Origin: Lachnospiraceae bacterium
GTDB taxonomy: Bacteria > Bacillota > Clostridia > Lachnospirales > Lachnospiraceae
Assembly: GCA_017621075.1 (NCBI GenBank)
Contig: JAGATV010000057.1
Span: forward strand, 43,038 to 107,037
DNA: 64,000 nt
Direction of reading: 5' to 3'
The notes beneath the pieces were generated by a model. It did not search any database. It was not told the origin of the DNA and saw nothing but the letters and a program-made list of their open reading frames with translations. Positions 1 through 8,532 of the stretch are shown here, one piece after another (within the stretch, counting starts at the first letter, position 1; every line of letters begins with the position of its first letter). Both the position numbers and the translations under genes were made by a program.

Positions 1-1
1 G

Positions 2-1084
2 AACGAAGAGTCCCTCCATCCGGAGATCAATCTGTTAAAACCCAGGGAGATCAAGACCTTTCTGGATGACTATGTCATCGGACAGGAGGAGGCCAAGAAA
101 GTTCTTTCGGTAGCCGTTTACAATCACTATAAGCGTGTCATGGCCCCCAAGGATCTGGATGATGTGGAATTGCAGAAGAGCAACATCATCATGGTGGGAC
201 CTACCGGCTCCGGCAAGACGTATCTGGCCCAGACTTTGGCTAAGATCATCAATGTTCCCTTTGCCATCGCAGATGCCACCACTCTGACAGAGGCAGGATA
301 TGTAGGAGAGGATGTGGAGAATATCCTCTTAAAGCTGATCCAGGCTGCTGATTATGATGTGGAGCGCGCACAGTACGGTATTGTCTATATTGATGAAATT
401 GATAAGATCACCAAGAAAAGTGAAAATGTGTCCATCACCCGTGATGTGTCCGGCGAGGGCGTGCAGCAGGCACTTTTGAAGATCGTAGAGGGAACTGTTG
501 CAAGCGTGCCTCCCCAGGGCGGCAGGAAGCATCCTCACCAGGAGCTGATCCAGATCGACACCACCAATATCCTCTTTATCTGCGGAGGTGCCTTCGACGG
601 ATTGGAGAAGATCGTAGAGTCCAGACTGGATCGCAAGGCTATCGGTTTCAACACCGAAGTGACCCAGAAATCCAATAAGGAGCTTTCTGACCTCCTTCAG
701 GAGGTGACGCCCCAGGATCTGGTAAAATATGGCCTGATCCCCGAATTTGTGGGACGTGTGCCTATCTGTGTATCTTTGCGGGGACTTGACAAGGAGGCTT
801 TGATCCGGATACTGCAGGAGCCCAAGAATGCTTTGATCAAGCAGTATCAGAAGCTGTTCGGAATGGATGATGTGGATCTTAGTTTTGAGAAAGATGCCAT
901 TGAAGCTATTGCAGACAAGGCATTTGAGAGAAAGACCGGCGCAAGGGGACTGCGTTCTATCATGGAGAGTGTCATGATGGATACCATGTATGAGATCCCT
1001 TCCGACGAGAGCGTGGAGTCCTGTGTGATAACCAAAGCTGCGGTAGAGGGCACGGGAGAACCTGTGATCATCCGCAGGGCATAG
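2..1084 (+). CDS. clpX: ATP-dependent Clp protease ATP-binding subunit ClpX (5' end outside window)
   Basis: ClpX is the AAA+ unfoldase that feeds tagged proteins to the ClpP protease. The reading frame is already open at base 2, so the N-terminus, including the zinc-binding domain, lies upstream of the window; 360 codons are visible. Seen: Walker A GPTGSGKT near base 197, the pore loop GYVG, Walker B VYIDEID near 380, the RKH loop (GGRKHPHQ), the arginine-finger region SRLDRK, and the ClpP-docking tripeptide IGF in KAIGFN. All the key residues of the AAA+ module are intact. It is followed after 20 bp by ysxC. In many Firmicutes lon lies between these two genes; here it does not. Confidence 0.97.
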   Translation, partial: NEESLHPEINLLKPREIKTFLDDYVIGQEEAKKVLSVAVYNHYKRVMAPKDLDDVELQKSNIIMVGPTGSGKTYLAQTLAKIINVPFAIADATTLTEAGYVGEDVENILLKLIQAADYDVERAQYGIVYIDEIDKITKKSENVSITRDVSGEGVQQALLKIVEGTVASVPPQGGRKHPHQELIQIDTTNILFICGGAFDGLEKIVESRLDRKAIGFNTEVTQKSNKELSDLLQEVTPQDLVKYGLIPEFVGRVPICVSLRGLDKEALIRILQEPKNALIKQYQKLFGMDDVDLSFEKDAIEAIADKAFERKTGARGLRSIMESVMMDTMYEIPSDESVESCVITKAAVEGTGEPVIIRRA

Positions 1085-1104
1085 ATGGCAGACAGGAGAG
1101 AAGA

Positions 1105-1716
1105 ATGATTATCAAGCAGGTAGGTCTGGAGACCGTGTGCGGCATCACCAGCAGGCTGCCGGAAAATATCCATCCGGAGGTTGCTTTTGCCGGCAAGAGC
1201 AACGTGGGGAAATCTTCCCTGATCAATGCCCTGATGAACCGCAAATCCCTGGCTCGTACCAGTGCCCAGCCGGGAAAGACCCAGACGATCAATTTTTATA
1301 ATGTCAATGATGCGATTTACTTTGTGGATCTGCCGGGGTATGGCTATGCCCGTGCCAACGAAGAGGTCAAGGCAAAATGGGGCAGGATGATCGAAAATTA
1401 TCTGCACCGGTCCAAGCAGCTCAAAAAGGTGTTTTTGCTGATCGATATACGGCATACTCCGTCAGAAAATGACTGTATCATGTACAGTTGGATCTGCAGT
1501 CAGGGATTTGAACCTATCATCATTGCCACCAAGCTGGATAAGGTCAAACGAAGCCAGGTCGCAAAACAGGTAAGTCAGATCCGGGAAACCTTGAAAGCAG
1601 GGGCGGAGACCATCATCATTCCTTTTTCGGCAGAAACCAAACAGGGACGGGATGAGATTTATGCCCTTCTGGATGAGATCGTGGAACAGGAGACGGATGC
1701 CTCGCAGACAGACTGA
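1105..1716 (+). CDS. ysxC: Ribosome biogenesis GTP-binding protein YsxC/EngB
   Basis: This is a 203-residue TRAFAC GTPase of the EngB/YihA/YsxC family, needed for late assembly of the 50S ribosomal subunit. Seen: G1 GKSNVGKSS near residue 30, a switch region with TSAQPGKTQT, G3 DLPGYGYA, G4 TKLDK and a G5-like PFSAE. Length is usual for the family. It starts 20 bp after clpX behind an AGGAGAGA ribosome site, so the two are probably co-transcribed. This is a standard clp-locus partner in Firmicutes. Confidence 0.97.
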   Translation: MIIKQVGLETVCGITSRLPENIHPEVAFAGKSNVGKSSLINALMNRKSLARTSAQPGKTQTINFYNVNDAIYFVDLPGYGYARANEEVKAKWGRMIENYLHRSKQLKKVFLLIDIRHTPSENDCIMYSWICSQGFEPIIIATKLDKVKRSQVAKQVSQIRETLKAGAETIIIPFSAETKQGRDEIYALLDEIVEQETDASQTD

Positions 1717-1736
1717 CAGGGCGGAGGCCTGAGTAT

Positions 1737-2912
1737 ATGAAAAAATATGTCAAGGCAGTTACAAATTTAGTGATAGCTCTGATGATATTGCTGTTGGTGG
1801 TGATCCTGGTGCCCAGGGTCCTGGTATTTTTTCTGCCTTTTGTAGTGGGCTGGATCATAGCCTGGATTGCCTCGCCGGTGGTCCGGTTCTTTGAGGAGAA
1901 GCTCAAGGTCCGGCGAAAGGCCAGCAGTGCGCTTGTGATTATAGTCGTTATCGGCCTGGTGGTGCTAGTGCTGTATCTGGCAGGTGCCAAGCTGGCTGAG
2001 GAAGTGATAGGACTGGTGGACTCCCTGCCTGTGATGTGGGAATCCGTGGAGGCGGAATTTGCAAAGATCGGTGAAAATCTGAATGTGATTTACAGGCGTC
2101 TTCCCCAGGATGCCCAGGTCAGCCTGAGCAACGTGATCGACCAGATCGCTGATTATCTGGGGGATTTTGTAGGACGGATCAGCAGCCCTACCATTACAGC
2201 GGTGGGTAATTTTGCAAAGCAGCTCCCTGCCATCCTGATCGGTGTGATCATGGCAATGTTGTCAGCTTACTTTTTTGTGTCGGACCGGCATCATATCAAT
2301 GCATGGTGTAAGGACCATATCCCTGCGGTAATCCAGAGACGCTGGCAGATGCTGCGCAACAGTCTGGTAAAGGCGGTAGGCGGCTATCTGAAAGCACAAC
2401 TGCGCATCGAAGTCTGGATGTACCTGCTCTTAGTCATCGGTCTGACTGTACTGCAGGTGGATTATGCCCTGTTGATCGCACTTGGGATTGCCTGTCTGGA
2501 CTTTCTGCCCTTTTTTGGCACAGGAACCGTAATGGTGCCCTGGGCCATTATCAAGATCCTGAGTTCCGATTACAAGATGGCGGTAGGCCTTTTGATTATA
2601 TGGGCGGTGGGACAGTTGGCCCGCCAGTTGATACAGCCCAAGATTGTTGGAGATTCGGTGGGAGTGCCCCCCTTGCCCACGCTGTTTTTACTCTATATCG
2701 GATATAAGCTTAGCGGTGTCATCGGCATGATCGTGGCTGTACCTATCGGTCTGATCGTTTTCACTCTGTATGAGGAAGGCGCTTTTGACACTACCAAGAA
2801 CAGTATACTGATCCTTTTGGCAGGCATCAACCGTTTCCGCAAGCTGACAGCGGAAGATATGGAAGTGGTGGAGGAGATGCGCACCGGAGAAAATGGGACG
2901 GTAACAAAATAA
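1737..2912 (+). CDS. AI-2E family (YtvI-like) integral membrane protein
   Basis: This is a 391-residue polytopic membrane protein of the AI-2E exporter family (PF01594). Two hydrophobic segments sit within the first 85 residues, a soluble stretch follows (about 85-160), and then there is a cluster of membrane spans with the family-typical segments around LGIACLDFLPFFGTG and QPKIVGDSVGVPPLPT. Members include the sporulation protein YtvI and export or ion-flux proteins, so the substrate cannot be inferred. It is preceded by GGAGG and lies 20 bp after ysxC, probably as the last gene of the clpX-ysxC transcript. A clear terminator follows. Confidence 0.85.
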   Translation: MKKYVKAVTNLVIALMILLLVVILVPRVLVFFLPFVVGWIIAWIASPVVRFFEEKLKVRRKASSALVIIVVIGLVVLVLYLAGAKLAEEVIGLVDSLPVMWESVEAEFAKIGENLNVIYRRLPQDAQVSLSNVIDQIADYLGDFVGRISSPTITAVGNFAKQLPAILIGVIMAMLSAYFFVSDRHHINAWCKDHIPAVIQRRWQMLRNSLVKAVGGYLKAQLRIEVWMYLLLVIGLTVLQVDYALLIALGIACLDFLPFFGTGTVMVPWAIIKILSSDYKMAVGLLIIWAVGQLARQLIQPKIVGDSVGVPPLPTLFLLYIGYKLSGVIGMIVAVPIGLIVFTLYEEGAFDTTKNSILILLAGINRFRKLTAEDMEVVEEMRTGENGTVTK

Positions 2913-2943
2913 ATCTGCCTAAATAAGAATAAAAATGAAACTT

Positions 2944-2987
2944 TTTGCCCTTGAAATGCGTCTATTATTTCAAAGGGCAAATTTTTT
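2944..2987 (+). terminator. Rho-independent terminator after the clpX-ysxC-ytvI-like unit
   Basis: A 14-bp stem (TTTGCCCTTGAAAT at 2944-2957 with its complement at 2967-2981, one bulged base) is followed by six T at 2982-2987. Confidence 0.85.
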
Positions 2988-3092
2988 GGCTTTTTTACAA
3001 AAAACAGGTCAAAAGTATGCAAAAAAGATGCAGACCACGATTAGGATAAAAATGTAAGACCGGGATATACAGGAAAGGAAGTTGGTGCTATT

Positions 3093-3791
3093 ATGGAAAA
3101 GACGATCTTAGTTTATGATAATCATACCAATATAGTGGAAAGCATGGTGCCGTTGCTGGCAGGGGAAGGGATCAGGATGATTGCGGCCACTACCCTTAAG
3201 GAGGTCTGTTCCCTTATGGAGAACGGCGACGTCCAGCTGCTTTTAATCGATGTGGAGCTTGGGCCGGAAGGCTGGGGCAGCGGCATCGAGCTGATCGCAG
3301 GACTTCGGAAGAAGAGCTGTATTCCCATCATGGTGGTTTCCGGGCAGACGGCAGAGACGGCAAAGATCATGGCACTGAATTCGGGAGCGGATGACTATGT
3401 GACCGCAGACTGTAATCCTTTGGAGCTGCTGGCCAGGGTGAAGTCCCAGCTTCGCAGGTATACTCAACTTGCCAGCATATCCAGAAATATAAGCAGGATC
3501 TATACCGTGGACGGTCTGGAAGTAAATGACCTTGAGAGGACTGTTTTTGTGGAGGGCAGGGAAGTGAAACTCACACCGATTGAATACAAGATCCTGCGCC
3601 TTTTGATAAGAGAGAGAGGAAAGGTATTTTCCATCAATCAGATCTATGAAGCAATCTGGAACATGCAGGCAATCGGTGCGGATAACACCATCGCGGTACA
3701 TATCCGGCACATCAGGGAGAAGATCGAAAGCAATCCCAAGGACCCCAGATACCTGAAAGTGGTGTGGGGAACCGGGTACAAAGTAGGCTGA
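3093..3791 (+). CDS. OmpR/PhoB-type response regulator with degenerate receiver domain
   Basis: The 232-residue protein has an N-terminal receiver domain (about 1-120) and a C-terminal winged-helix DNA-binding domain (about 135-232, with LTPIEYKILRLL and the final WGTGYKVG). The phospho-acceptor Asp is kept in LLIDVELG, but the rest of the pocket is unusual. The acidic pair after strand 1 reads YDNH instead of DD/DE, and the conserved Lys of the K-P motif is gone (YVTADCNP where YITKPF is usual). Phosphorylation may be altered or not needed; that is inference. No histidine kinase gene is adjacent. The closest general resemblance is to VanR-like regulators. Confidence 0.88.
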   Translation: MEKTILVYDNHTNIVESMVPLLAGEGIRMIAATTLKEVCSLMENGDVQLLLIDVELGPEGWGSGIELIAGLRKKSCIPIMVVSGQTAETAKIMALNSGADDYVTADCNPLELLARVKSQLRRYTQLASISRNISRIYTVDGLEVNDLERTVFVEGREVKLTPIEYKILRLLIRERGKVFSINQIYEAIWNMQAIGADNTIAVHIRHIREKIESNPKDPRYLKVVWGTGYKVG

Positions 3792-3822
3792 CGACAGGAA
3801 GAGTCGGCATTTTAGGAAAGGC

Positions 3823-4644
3823 ATGACAGAAATCGAAATGACAGACTTAGGAAAGAGGGGGCTTTCGGGCAGTACCTTAAAGATCATAGCCATCATCACC
3901 ATGTTCATCGATCATGTGGGAGCCACCATCCTGGCCAGGATGATCCGGGGCTACTGGCAGTTATCTGAGACGGTCACATGGGAGGGGCTGTGGAACTGTT
4001 TTCCATGGATGGCTTCTGCGGACCGGCTTCTTTCGGTATATGAGACCATGCGTGCCATCGGAAGAATCGCATTTCCCATCTACTGTTTTCTCCTGGTGGA
4101 GGGCTTTGAAAAGACAAGGAGCAGGAGGGGATATGCCATGCGCCTGGGAATCTTTGCCCTGATCTCGGAGGTGCCGTTTGACCTTGCATTTAACGGCAGG
4201 ATAATGGATCTTTCTTATCAGAATGTGTTCTTTACACTGTTTTTGGGACTTTTGACCATGGCTGCCTGTGAAAAGATCAGGATGCACCGATGGGGGAAGA
4301 CACCGATCATAGATCAGATCTTAAGATGCAGCTTCCTGTTCCTTGGGGTGGCAGCCGGAGCCCTGGCTGCCGAGCTGCTAAAATGTGATTACGGAGCCAG
4401 GGGTGTTTTTTGTATTTTGGCACTCTATCTGCTAAAACGTGATAAAGGTATGCAGATGGTGGGCGGTGCGGTCTCCTTTTGCTGGGAGATGCCTGCACCT
4501 CTGGCATTTCTGCCCATTGCCTGCTATAACGGTCGCAGGGGACTGAATCTGAAATATGTTTTTTATGCCTTTTACCCCCTGCATCTTTTTTTGCTCTATT
4601 TGCTCTGCACATGGATCGGCATAGAAGGTCTTCCGGCACTTTAA
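3823..4644 (+). CDS. TraX family membrane protein
   Basis: This is a 273-residue integral membrane protein with the TraX (PF05857) signature LKIIAIITMFIDHVGA near residue 21 and about seven to eight hydrophobic segments. TraX of the F plasmid acetylates pilin. Chromosomal members in Firmicutes have no settled role and are related to membrane acyltransferase-type proteins. There is no conjugation module nearby, so a surface-modification role is only a guess. The start is the ATG at 3823 behind AGGAAAGG. It follows the response regulator by 31 bp and may share its transcript. Confidence 0.82.
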   Translation: MTEIEMTDLGKRGLSGSTLKIIAIITMFIDHVGATILARMIRGYWQLSETVTWEGLWNCFPWMASADRLLSVYETMRAIGRIAFPIYCFLLVEGFEKTRSRRGYAMRLGIFALISEVPFDLAFNGRIMDLSYQNVFFTLFLGLLTMAACEKIRMHRWGKTPIIDQILRCSFLFLGVAAGALAAELLKCDYGARGVFCILALYLLKRDKGMQMVGGAVSFCWEMPAPLAFLPIACYNGRRGLNLKYVFYAFYPLHLFLLYLLCTWIGIEGLPAL

Positions 4645-4677
4645 GCCTATCAAGTCACAATCTGTAAAAAAGTAAAA

Positions 4678-4698
4678 ATTACATTAAGTAAATGTAAT
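4678..4698. promoter_or_regulatory. Palindrome upstream of the GH105 promoter
   Basis: A perfect 8-bp dyad, ATTACATT and AATGTAAT separated by AAGTA, lies 17 bp before the -35 box of the next gene. It could be an operator for a sugar-responsive regulator. The regulator is not in this window. Confidence 0.4.
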
Positions 4699-4715
4699 AA
4701 TTTGGTAATGAAAGA

Positions 4716-4744
4716 TTGACTACTGTCAGAAGATTGTGTACAAT
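4716..4744 (+). promoter_or_regulatory. Sigma-A type promoter for the GH105 gene
   Basis: TTGACT at 4716-4721 and TACAAT at 4739-4744 have a 17-bp spacer. The expected transcript start is about 30 bp before the ATG at 4783. Confidence 0.75.
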
Positions 4745-4782
4745 GAAAGGGAGTGTTGTAAAAACGAATGGAGGACCCCGAC

Positions 4783-5925
4783 ATGCAGATGCCGATTTTT
4801 GAAAAGTATATTGACGGATTGATTGAAAAGAGCACTCTTGATATTCCCGCCTGGAACATCGAGAATGCCAGAAAGGGAAAAGCAGCAGGATGGAACTATA
4901 TTGACGGATGCATGATCCTGGCACTTTTGGAAATCTATTCCGCAACCGGCGAAAAGAAGTATTATGAATTCGCAGATGCCTATATTGATCACAGAGTTAT
5001 GGAGGATGGCAGTATCAAGGGTTATTCTGTGGATGAATACAATATTGATAATGTAAATGCGGGCAAGACCCTGTTTGCACTGTATGAACTGAACGGGAAA
5101 GAAAAGTACCGCAAGGCGATCGATCTGATCTACAGTCAGGTACAGACACAGCCCAGGACTTTCGAGGGCAACTTCTGGCATAAGAAGATCTATCCCAACC
5201 AGGTATGGCTGGACGGTATGTATATGGGACAACCCTTTTACATGGAGTATGAGACCAAATTCAACGATAAGAAGAACTATAAGGATATCTTCAATCAGTT
5301 TGCAAATGTGGTAAAGCATTTAAGAGATGAGAAGACAGGTCTTTATTATCATGCTTATGATGCTTCCAAACAGGCTTTCTGGTGTGACAAGGAAACCGGC
5401 CTTTGCCAGAACTTCTGGCTGAGAGCTCTGGGCTGGTATTCCATGGCGCTTCTGGATACCCTGAGCAAGTGTGAGCCCGGAGAGGAATTCCAGGCTGATT
5501 ATGACAATCTGAAGAAAGTGTTTACAGATCTGATCGATTCCATGCTGAAATTCCAGGATGAGAGCGGTATGTGGTATCAGCTGCCTGCTCTTGGCGGTAA
5601 GGAGCCCAATTACCTGGAGACCAGCGGAAGCGCTATCATGGCTTACAGCCTGTTAAAGGGTGTGCGCCTCGGCTTCCTTCCTGAGAGTTACAGAGAGTAT
5701 GCGCTGAAAGCGTTTAACGGTATCTGCAACAGGTATCTGAAGGAAAAGGATGGGGAGCTGAGCTTAGGCGGTATCTGTCTGGTAGCAGGTCTGGGGCCTG
5801 AGAATAATCCGAGACGTGACGGAAGCTTTGAGTATTATATGTCAGAGCCTATCGTAGAAGATGACGCAAAGGGTGTTGGTCCACTGCTTTTGGCTTACAC
5901 AGAGCTGCGCAGACTTCCGGACTAA
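4783..5925 (+). CDS. Glycoside hydrolase family 105 (unsaturated rhamnogalacturonyl hydrolase type)
   Basis: This 380-residue (alpha/alpha)6-barrel enzyme of the GH105/GH88 group (YteR/YesR-like) hydrolyses the unsaturated uronic acid left at the end of pectin or polysaccharide-lyase fragments. Family features seen: W-x-DG-x-Y-M (VWLDGMYMGQPFY, carrying the catalytic Asp), LRALGWYSMAL, and GSFEYYMSEP near the end. I prefer the ATG at 4783 because GGAGG at 4770-4774 sits 8 bases before it; an in-frame ATG at 4768 overlaps that site and has no ribosome site of its own. There is no signal peptide, so it acts on imported oligosaccharides in the cytoplasm. It has its own promoter and terminator. 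Confidence 0.9.
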   Translation: MQMPIFEKYIDGLIEKSTLDIPAWNIENARKGKAAGWNYIDGCMILALLEIYSATGEKKYYEFADAYIDHRVMEDGSIKGYSVDEYNIDNVNAGKTLFALYELNGKEKYRKAIDLIYSQVQTQPRTFEGNFWHKKIYPNQVWLDGMYMGQPFYMEYETKFNDKKNYKDIFNQFANVVKHLRDEKTGLYYHAYDASKQAFWCDKETGLCQNFWLRALGWYSMALLDTLSKCEPGEEFQADYDNLKKVFTDLIDSMLKFQDESGMWYQLPALGGKEPNYLETSGSAIMAYSLLKGVRLGFLPESYREYALKAFNGICNRYLKEKDGELSLGGICLVAGLGPENNPRRDGSFEYYMSEPIVEDDAKGVGPLLLAYTELRRLPD

Positions 5926-5985
5926 GTGTTTTGGAAGTCCGTGGCAGACGGCAGATCAAACAAATCACAGAAAACAGAGCAATCA

Positions 5986-6013
5986 AAAAGCCGGTTCCTA
6001 AGAACCGGCTTTT
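5986..6013. terminator. Bidirectional terminator between GH105 and the cold-shock gene
   Basis: A perfect 12-bp stem (AAAAGCCGGTTC at 5986-5997 with its complement at 6002-6013) has a 4-base loop. A-rich and T-rich flanks serve both the plus-strand GH105 gene and the convergent minus-strand cold-shock gene. Confidence 0.9.
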
Positions 6014-6033
6014 CCTGTTTGTATGGGTTGCTA

Positions 6034-6249
6034 TTAAGCTACAACAGTAACGTTCACTGCACGAACCTTGCTACTGTTCTGAGGATCGGTCTCGGTGTCG
6101 AAAGTTACCTTCTGGCCTTCCTCTAAGGACTTGAAGCCTTCAGCGTTGATAGCGGAGAAATGTACGAATACTTCCTCTCCGTTAGCATCGTTGGTGATGA
6201 AACCATAACCCTTCTGTGCGTTGAACCATTTAACTGTACCGTTATTCAT
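6034..6249 (-). CDS. Cold-shock protein, CspA family
   Basis: This 71-residue single-domain OB-fold RNA chaperone has RNP1 KGYGFIT (about residue 13) and RNP2 VFVHFSAI (about residue 27), as in CspA/CspB. It melts RNA structure at low temperature or during growth shifts. The start is the ATG at 6249 behind a strong AAGGAGG ribosome site. A longer open frame extends upstream but has no ribosome site and runs through the leader hairpin. The gene is alone in its unit, with a leader of about 155 nt described separately. Confidence 0.95.
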   Translation of the reverse strand: MNNGTVKWFNAQKGYGFITNDANGEEVFVHFSAINAEGFKSLEEGQKVTFDTETDPQNSSKVRAVNVTVVA

Positions 6250-6312
6250 TGTGGTACCTCCTTTTGATAATGCGGGCAAAGCCCAATTTGATGATTTGAA
6301 TTCTAAAACGTA

Positions 6313-6377
6313 GGACAAAAAAATCACATATTTTTGTAAACCATCATAAAAGAAACAATGACTTACAAAAATATGTG
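6313..6377 (-). promoter_or_regulatory. Terminator-like stem-loop in the cold-shock gene 5' leader
   Basis: On the minus strand a perfect 15-bp stem (CACATATTTTTGTAA at 6377-6363 with its complement at 6339-6325, 23-nt loop) is followed directly by a seven-T run (6323-6317). It lies between the promoter and the start codon. The stem is AU-rich, so its stability would depend strongly on temperature. It could be a thermosensitive attenuator or, less likely, only a folded leader. Confidence 0.6.
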
Positions 6378-6409
6378 AGTTCAATGACTTTCATTTAGAA
6401 TACGGTTAG

Positions 6410-6439
6410 AGTATACCATTGTCACAAGCTGTATGTCAA
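6410..6439 (-). promoter_or_regulatory. Promoter of the cold-shock gene
   Basis: Read on the minus strand, TTGACA (6439-6434) and TATACT (6415-6410) are separated by 18 bp. Transcription would start near 6403, giving a leader of about 155 nt. Confidence 0.8.
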
Positions 6440-6534
6440 TGGCTATTTTATGATTTTCTAAAGAAAAGTATCTCTTGATTTTGTACATTATTTGTGAAAG
6501 AATGGAAATAAGAAAAGAAAAGAGAGGGAATACC

Positions 6535-8079
6535 ATGGACAAGAACAATATTCAAAAGATGTGGATCGCCGATCAGGGTGACGGCACCTACAAAAACCCT
6601 ATCCTGTACACGGATTATTCCGATCCCGACGCTATCCGCATGGGGGAAGATTATTTTATGATCGCCTCCAGCTTCTGTAATTCGCCTGCGGTGCCTCTTT
6701 TGCACTCCAGGGATCTGGTGAACTGGAAGGTGATCAACTACATCATTGACAAGCTTCCGTTCCCTTATTATGACAAGCCAAAGCATGGTTGTGGCACCTG
6801 GGCGCCTTCCATCCGCTTCCACGAGGGAGTCTATTACGCTTTCATCCCCTTCCCGGATGAAGGGATCATGATGTGCAGTACCACAGATCCCTGGGGGAAA
6901 TGGAGCGAGCCCTCCTTTGTCCGTGAGGTGGTGGGCTGGATCGATCCCTGTCCTTTCTGGGATGATGACGGCAAGGCTTATATGGTCACTGCCTTTGCAA
7001 GAAGCCGTATCGGTTTTAAGAGTTTTCTCTATATGTCTCCCATAGAGCCGGACTGTTCCGGCGTGCTGGGTGACGGTCAGTTCATTTATGACGGACATGC
7101 TACCCAGCCTACCATCGAGGGTCCTAAGCTGTACAAGAGAAACGGATACTATTATATTTTTGCCCCGGCAGGCGGCGTCAAGCCCGGCTGGCAGGTGGTC
7201 TTGAGGTCTAAGAACATCTATGGCCCTTACGAGGAGAAAATCGTGCTTCATCAGGGGAACAGCCCCATCAACGGACCTCACCAGGGCGCATGGGTGGATA
7301 CCCCCAGTGGGGAGGACTGGTTCTTACACTTCCAGGATGTGGGAAATGCCGGACGCATTGTACATTTGCAGCCTATGAGATGGGTGGATGACTGGCCGGT
7401 GATCGGCGTCAATGATGTGGACGGCTGCGGTGAGCCGGTGCTGCGGTATCAGAAGCCGGATGTAGGGGCTGTTTATCCCATTGATGCACCGGAGGACAGT
7501 GATTTCTTTGAATCTGACAAGCTGGGACTCCAGTGGCAGTGGAATGCCAATTACAAAGAAGACTGGTACAGTGTCGGAGAGGGCAAACTCACCCTGTATG
7601 CAAAACCCTGCGATCCGGGGACTCAGCTCTGCGATGTGCCCAATCTGCTGATCCAGAAGTGGCCCGCACCGGAATTCAAGGTGACAGCCTGCCTGCATTT
7701 AGACCAGCTTGAAGAAGGGGATGTGGCCGGCATGGTCAGCCAGTGCGGCCACTATAACGGGCTTTTGGCGATAAAGCAGGATGGCAGGCTCACCTTGCAG
7801 CAGCGCACGGGGAACTGGACCAAGGATGATGAGATCCGGGCAGATTTGGGTGAAGTAGAGCAGGATACCCTTTATATCTGCATGAAAGTAAAGGATAGTC
7901 TGCTGGTGTCCTACGAGATCGGTTACGATGAGGCGCATCTTGAACCTGTAGGAGAGGTTTATGAGGCTTCCCCCGGCAGGTGGGTAGGCGTAAAGGTGGG
8001 ACTGGCTGCATTCAATGAGAAGAACACGGAGGGCGGGAAGATGACTGCCGATTATTTCGTGTTTGAATCCTTGGATTAA
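6535..8079 (+). CDS. Glycoside hydrolase family 43 (beta-xylosidase / alpha-arabinofuranosidase type)
   Basis: This 514-residue cytoplasmic enzyme has an N-terminal five-bladed propeller (about 1-320) and a C-terminal beta-sandwich of the GH43_C2 type (about 340-514). The catalytic base is likely the Asp of DYSDPDA near residue 30, the acid the Glu of IEGPKLY near residue 194, and the pKa-tuning Asp lies in VGWIDPCPFWDDDG. It probably releases xylose or arabinose from hemicellulose oligosaccharides; exact specificity cannot be read from sequence alone. I chose the ATG at 6535 because the family N-terminus begins just after it; an in-frame ATG at 6475 would add 20 atypical residues. No clear promoter or terminator was found. 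Confidence 0.9.
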   Translation: MDKNNIQKMWIADQGDGTYKNPILYTDYSDPDAIRMGEDYFMIASSFCNSPAVPLLHSRDLVNWKVINYIIDKLPFPYYDKPKHGCGTWAPSIRFHEGVYYAFIPFPDEGIMMCSTTDPWGKWSEPSFVREVVGWIDPCPFWDDDGKAYMVTAFARSRIGFKSFLYMSPIEPDCSGVLGDGQFIYDGHATQPTIEGPKLYKRNGYYYIFAPAGGVKPGWQVVLRSKNIYGPYEEKIVLHQGNSPINGPHQGAWVDTPSGEDWFLHFQDVGNAGRIVHLQPMRWVDDWPVIGVNDVDGCGEPVLRYQKPDVGAVYPIDAPEDSDFFESDKLGLQWQWNANYKEDWYSVGEGKLTLYAKPCDPGTQLCDVPNLLIQKWPAPEFKVTACLHLDQLEEGDVAGMVSQCGHYNGLLAIKQDGRLTLQQRTGNWTKDDEIRADLGEVEQDTLYICMKVKDSLLVSYEIGYDEAHLEPVGEVYEASPGRWVGVKVGLAAFNEKNTEGGKMTADYFVFESLD

Positions 8080-8126
8080 GAATATTTTATTGGTAAAAAT
8101 TGCACGATAAGCATGATGTATGATGC

Positions 8127-8155
8127 TTGACAAATACCCTGTGGGGGTATATGCT
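8127..8155 (+). promoter_or_regulatory. csoR-copA promoter with first copper operator
   Basis: TTGACA (8127-8132) and TATGCT (8150-8155) have a 17-bp spacer that is almost filled by the operator half-sites ATACCC and GGGTAT (8134-8150). A repressor bound here would block RNA polymerase directly. Confidence 0.8.
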
Positions 8156-8170
8156 GTAATCGGATACAGG

Positions 8171-8187
8171 ATACCCCTATGGGGTAT
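8171..8187. promoter_or_regulatory. Second CsoR-type operator
   Basis: A perfect palindrome, ATACCCC-TAT-GGGGTAT, lies 15 bp downstream of the -10 box. It matches the G-tract/C-tract form known for CsoR operators. Confidence 0.8.
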
Positions 8188-8213
8188 TTGTTTATAGGAA
8201 AGGAAGGAACAAT

Positions 8214-8522
8214 ATGGAGGAAATGCAGAAGCAGGCATGCTGTGCCCGCAAGAAAGAACGGACGCAGGAGGAATATAAGGATCTGATCAACCGTCTGAAC
8301 CGAATGGAGGGACAGATCAGGGGAATCCGCGGCATGTTGGAGAACGAGGTATACTGTACGGATATCCTGACCCAGGTGGCAGCGGTGAATTCTGCTTTGA
8401 ACAGTTTCAGCAGGGTGCTTTTGGAAAATCATATCCGAACCTGTGTCACAAGAGATATCAAAGAAGGTAAGGAGGAGTCAGTAGAGGAATTGCTGGCTAT
8501 CTTGAAAAAACTGATGAAGTGA
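8214..8522 (+). CDS. csoR: Copper-sensing transcriptional repressor, CsoR family
   Basis: This 102-residue all-helical repressor (PF02583) has the Cu(I) ligand set Cys-His-Cys visible as YCTDIL (Cys48), LLENHI (His73) and RTCV (Cys77). That set separates copper sensors from RcnR/FrmR relatives. Apo-CsoR binds the operators upstream; Cu(I) binding releases it and switches on csoR-copA. Two further cysteines near the N-terminus (QACCARKK) could bind metal weakly. The gene lies 10 bp before copA, in the usual operon order. Confidence 0.95.
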   Translation: MEEMQKQACCARKKERTQEEYKDLINRLNRMEGQIRGIRGMLENEVYCTDILTQVAAVNSALNSFSRVLLENHIRTCVTRDIKEGKEESVEELLAILKKLMK

Positions 8523-8532
8523 GGAGTAAGCT

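Noticed and set aside
1085-1104. lon protease gene between clpX and ysxC, as in many Firmicutes
   Set aside because: Only 20 bp separate the two genes here.
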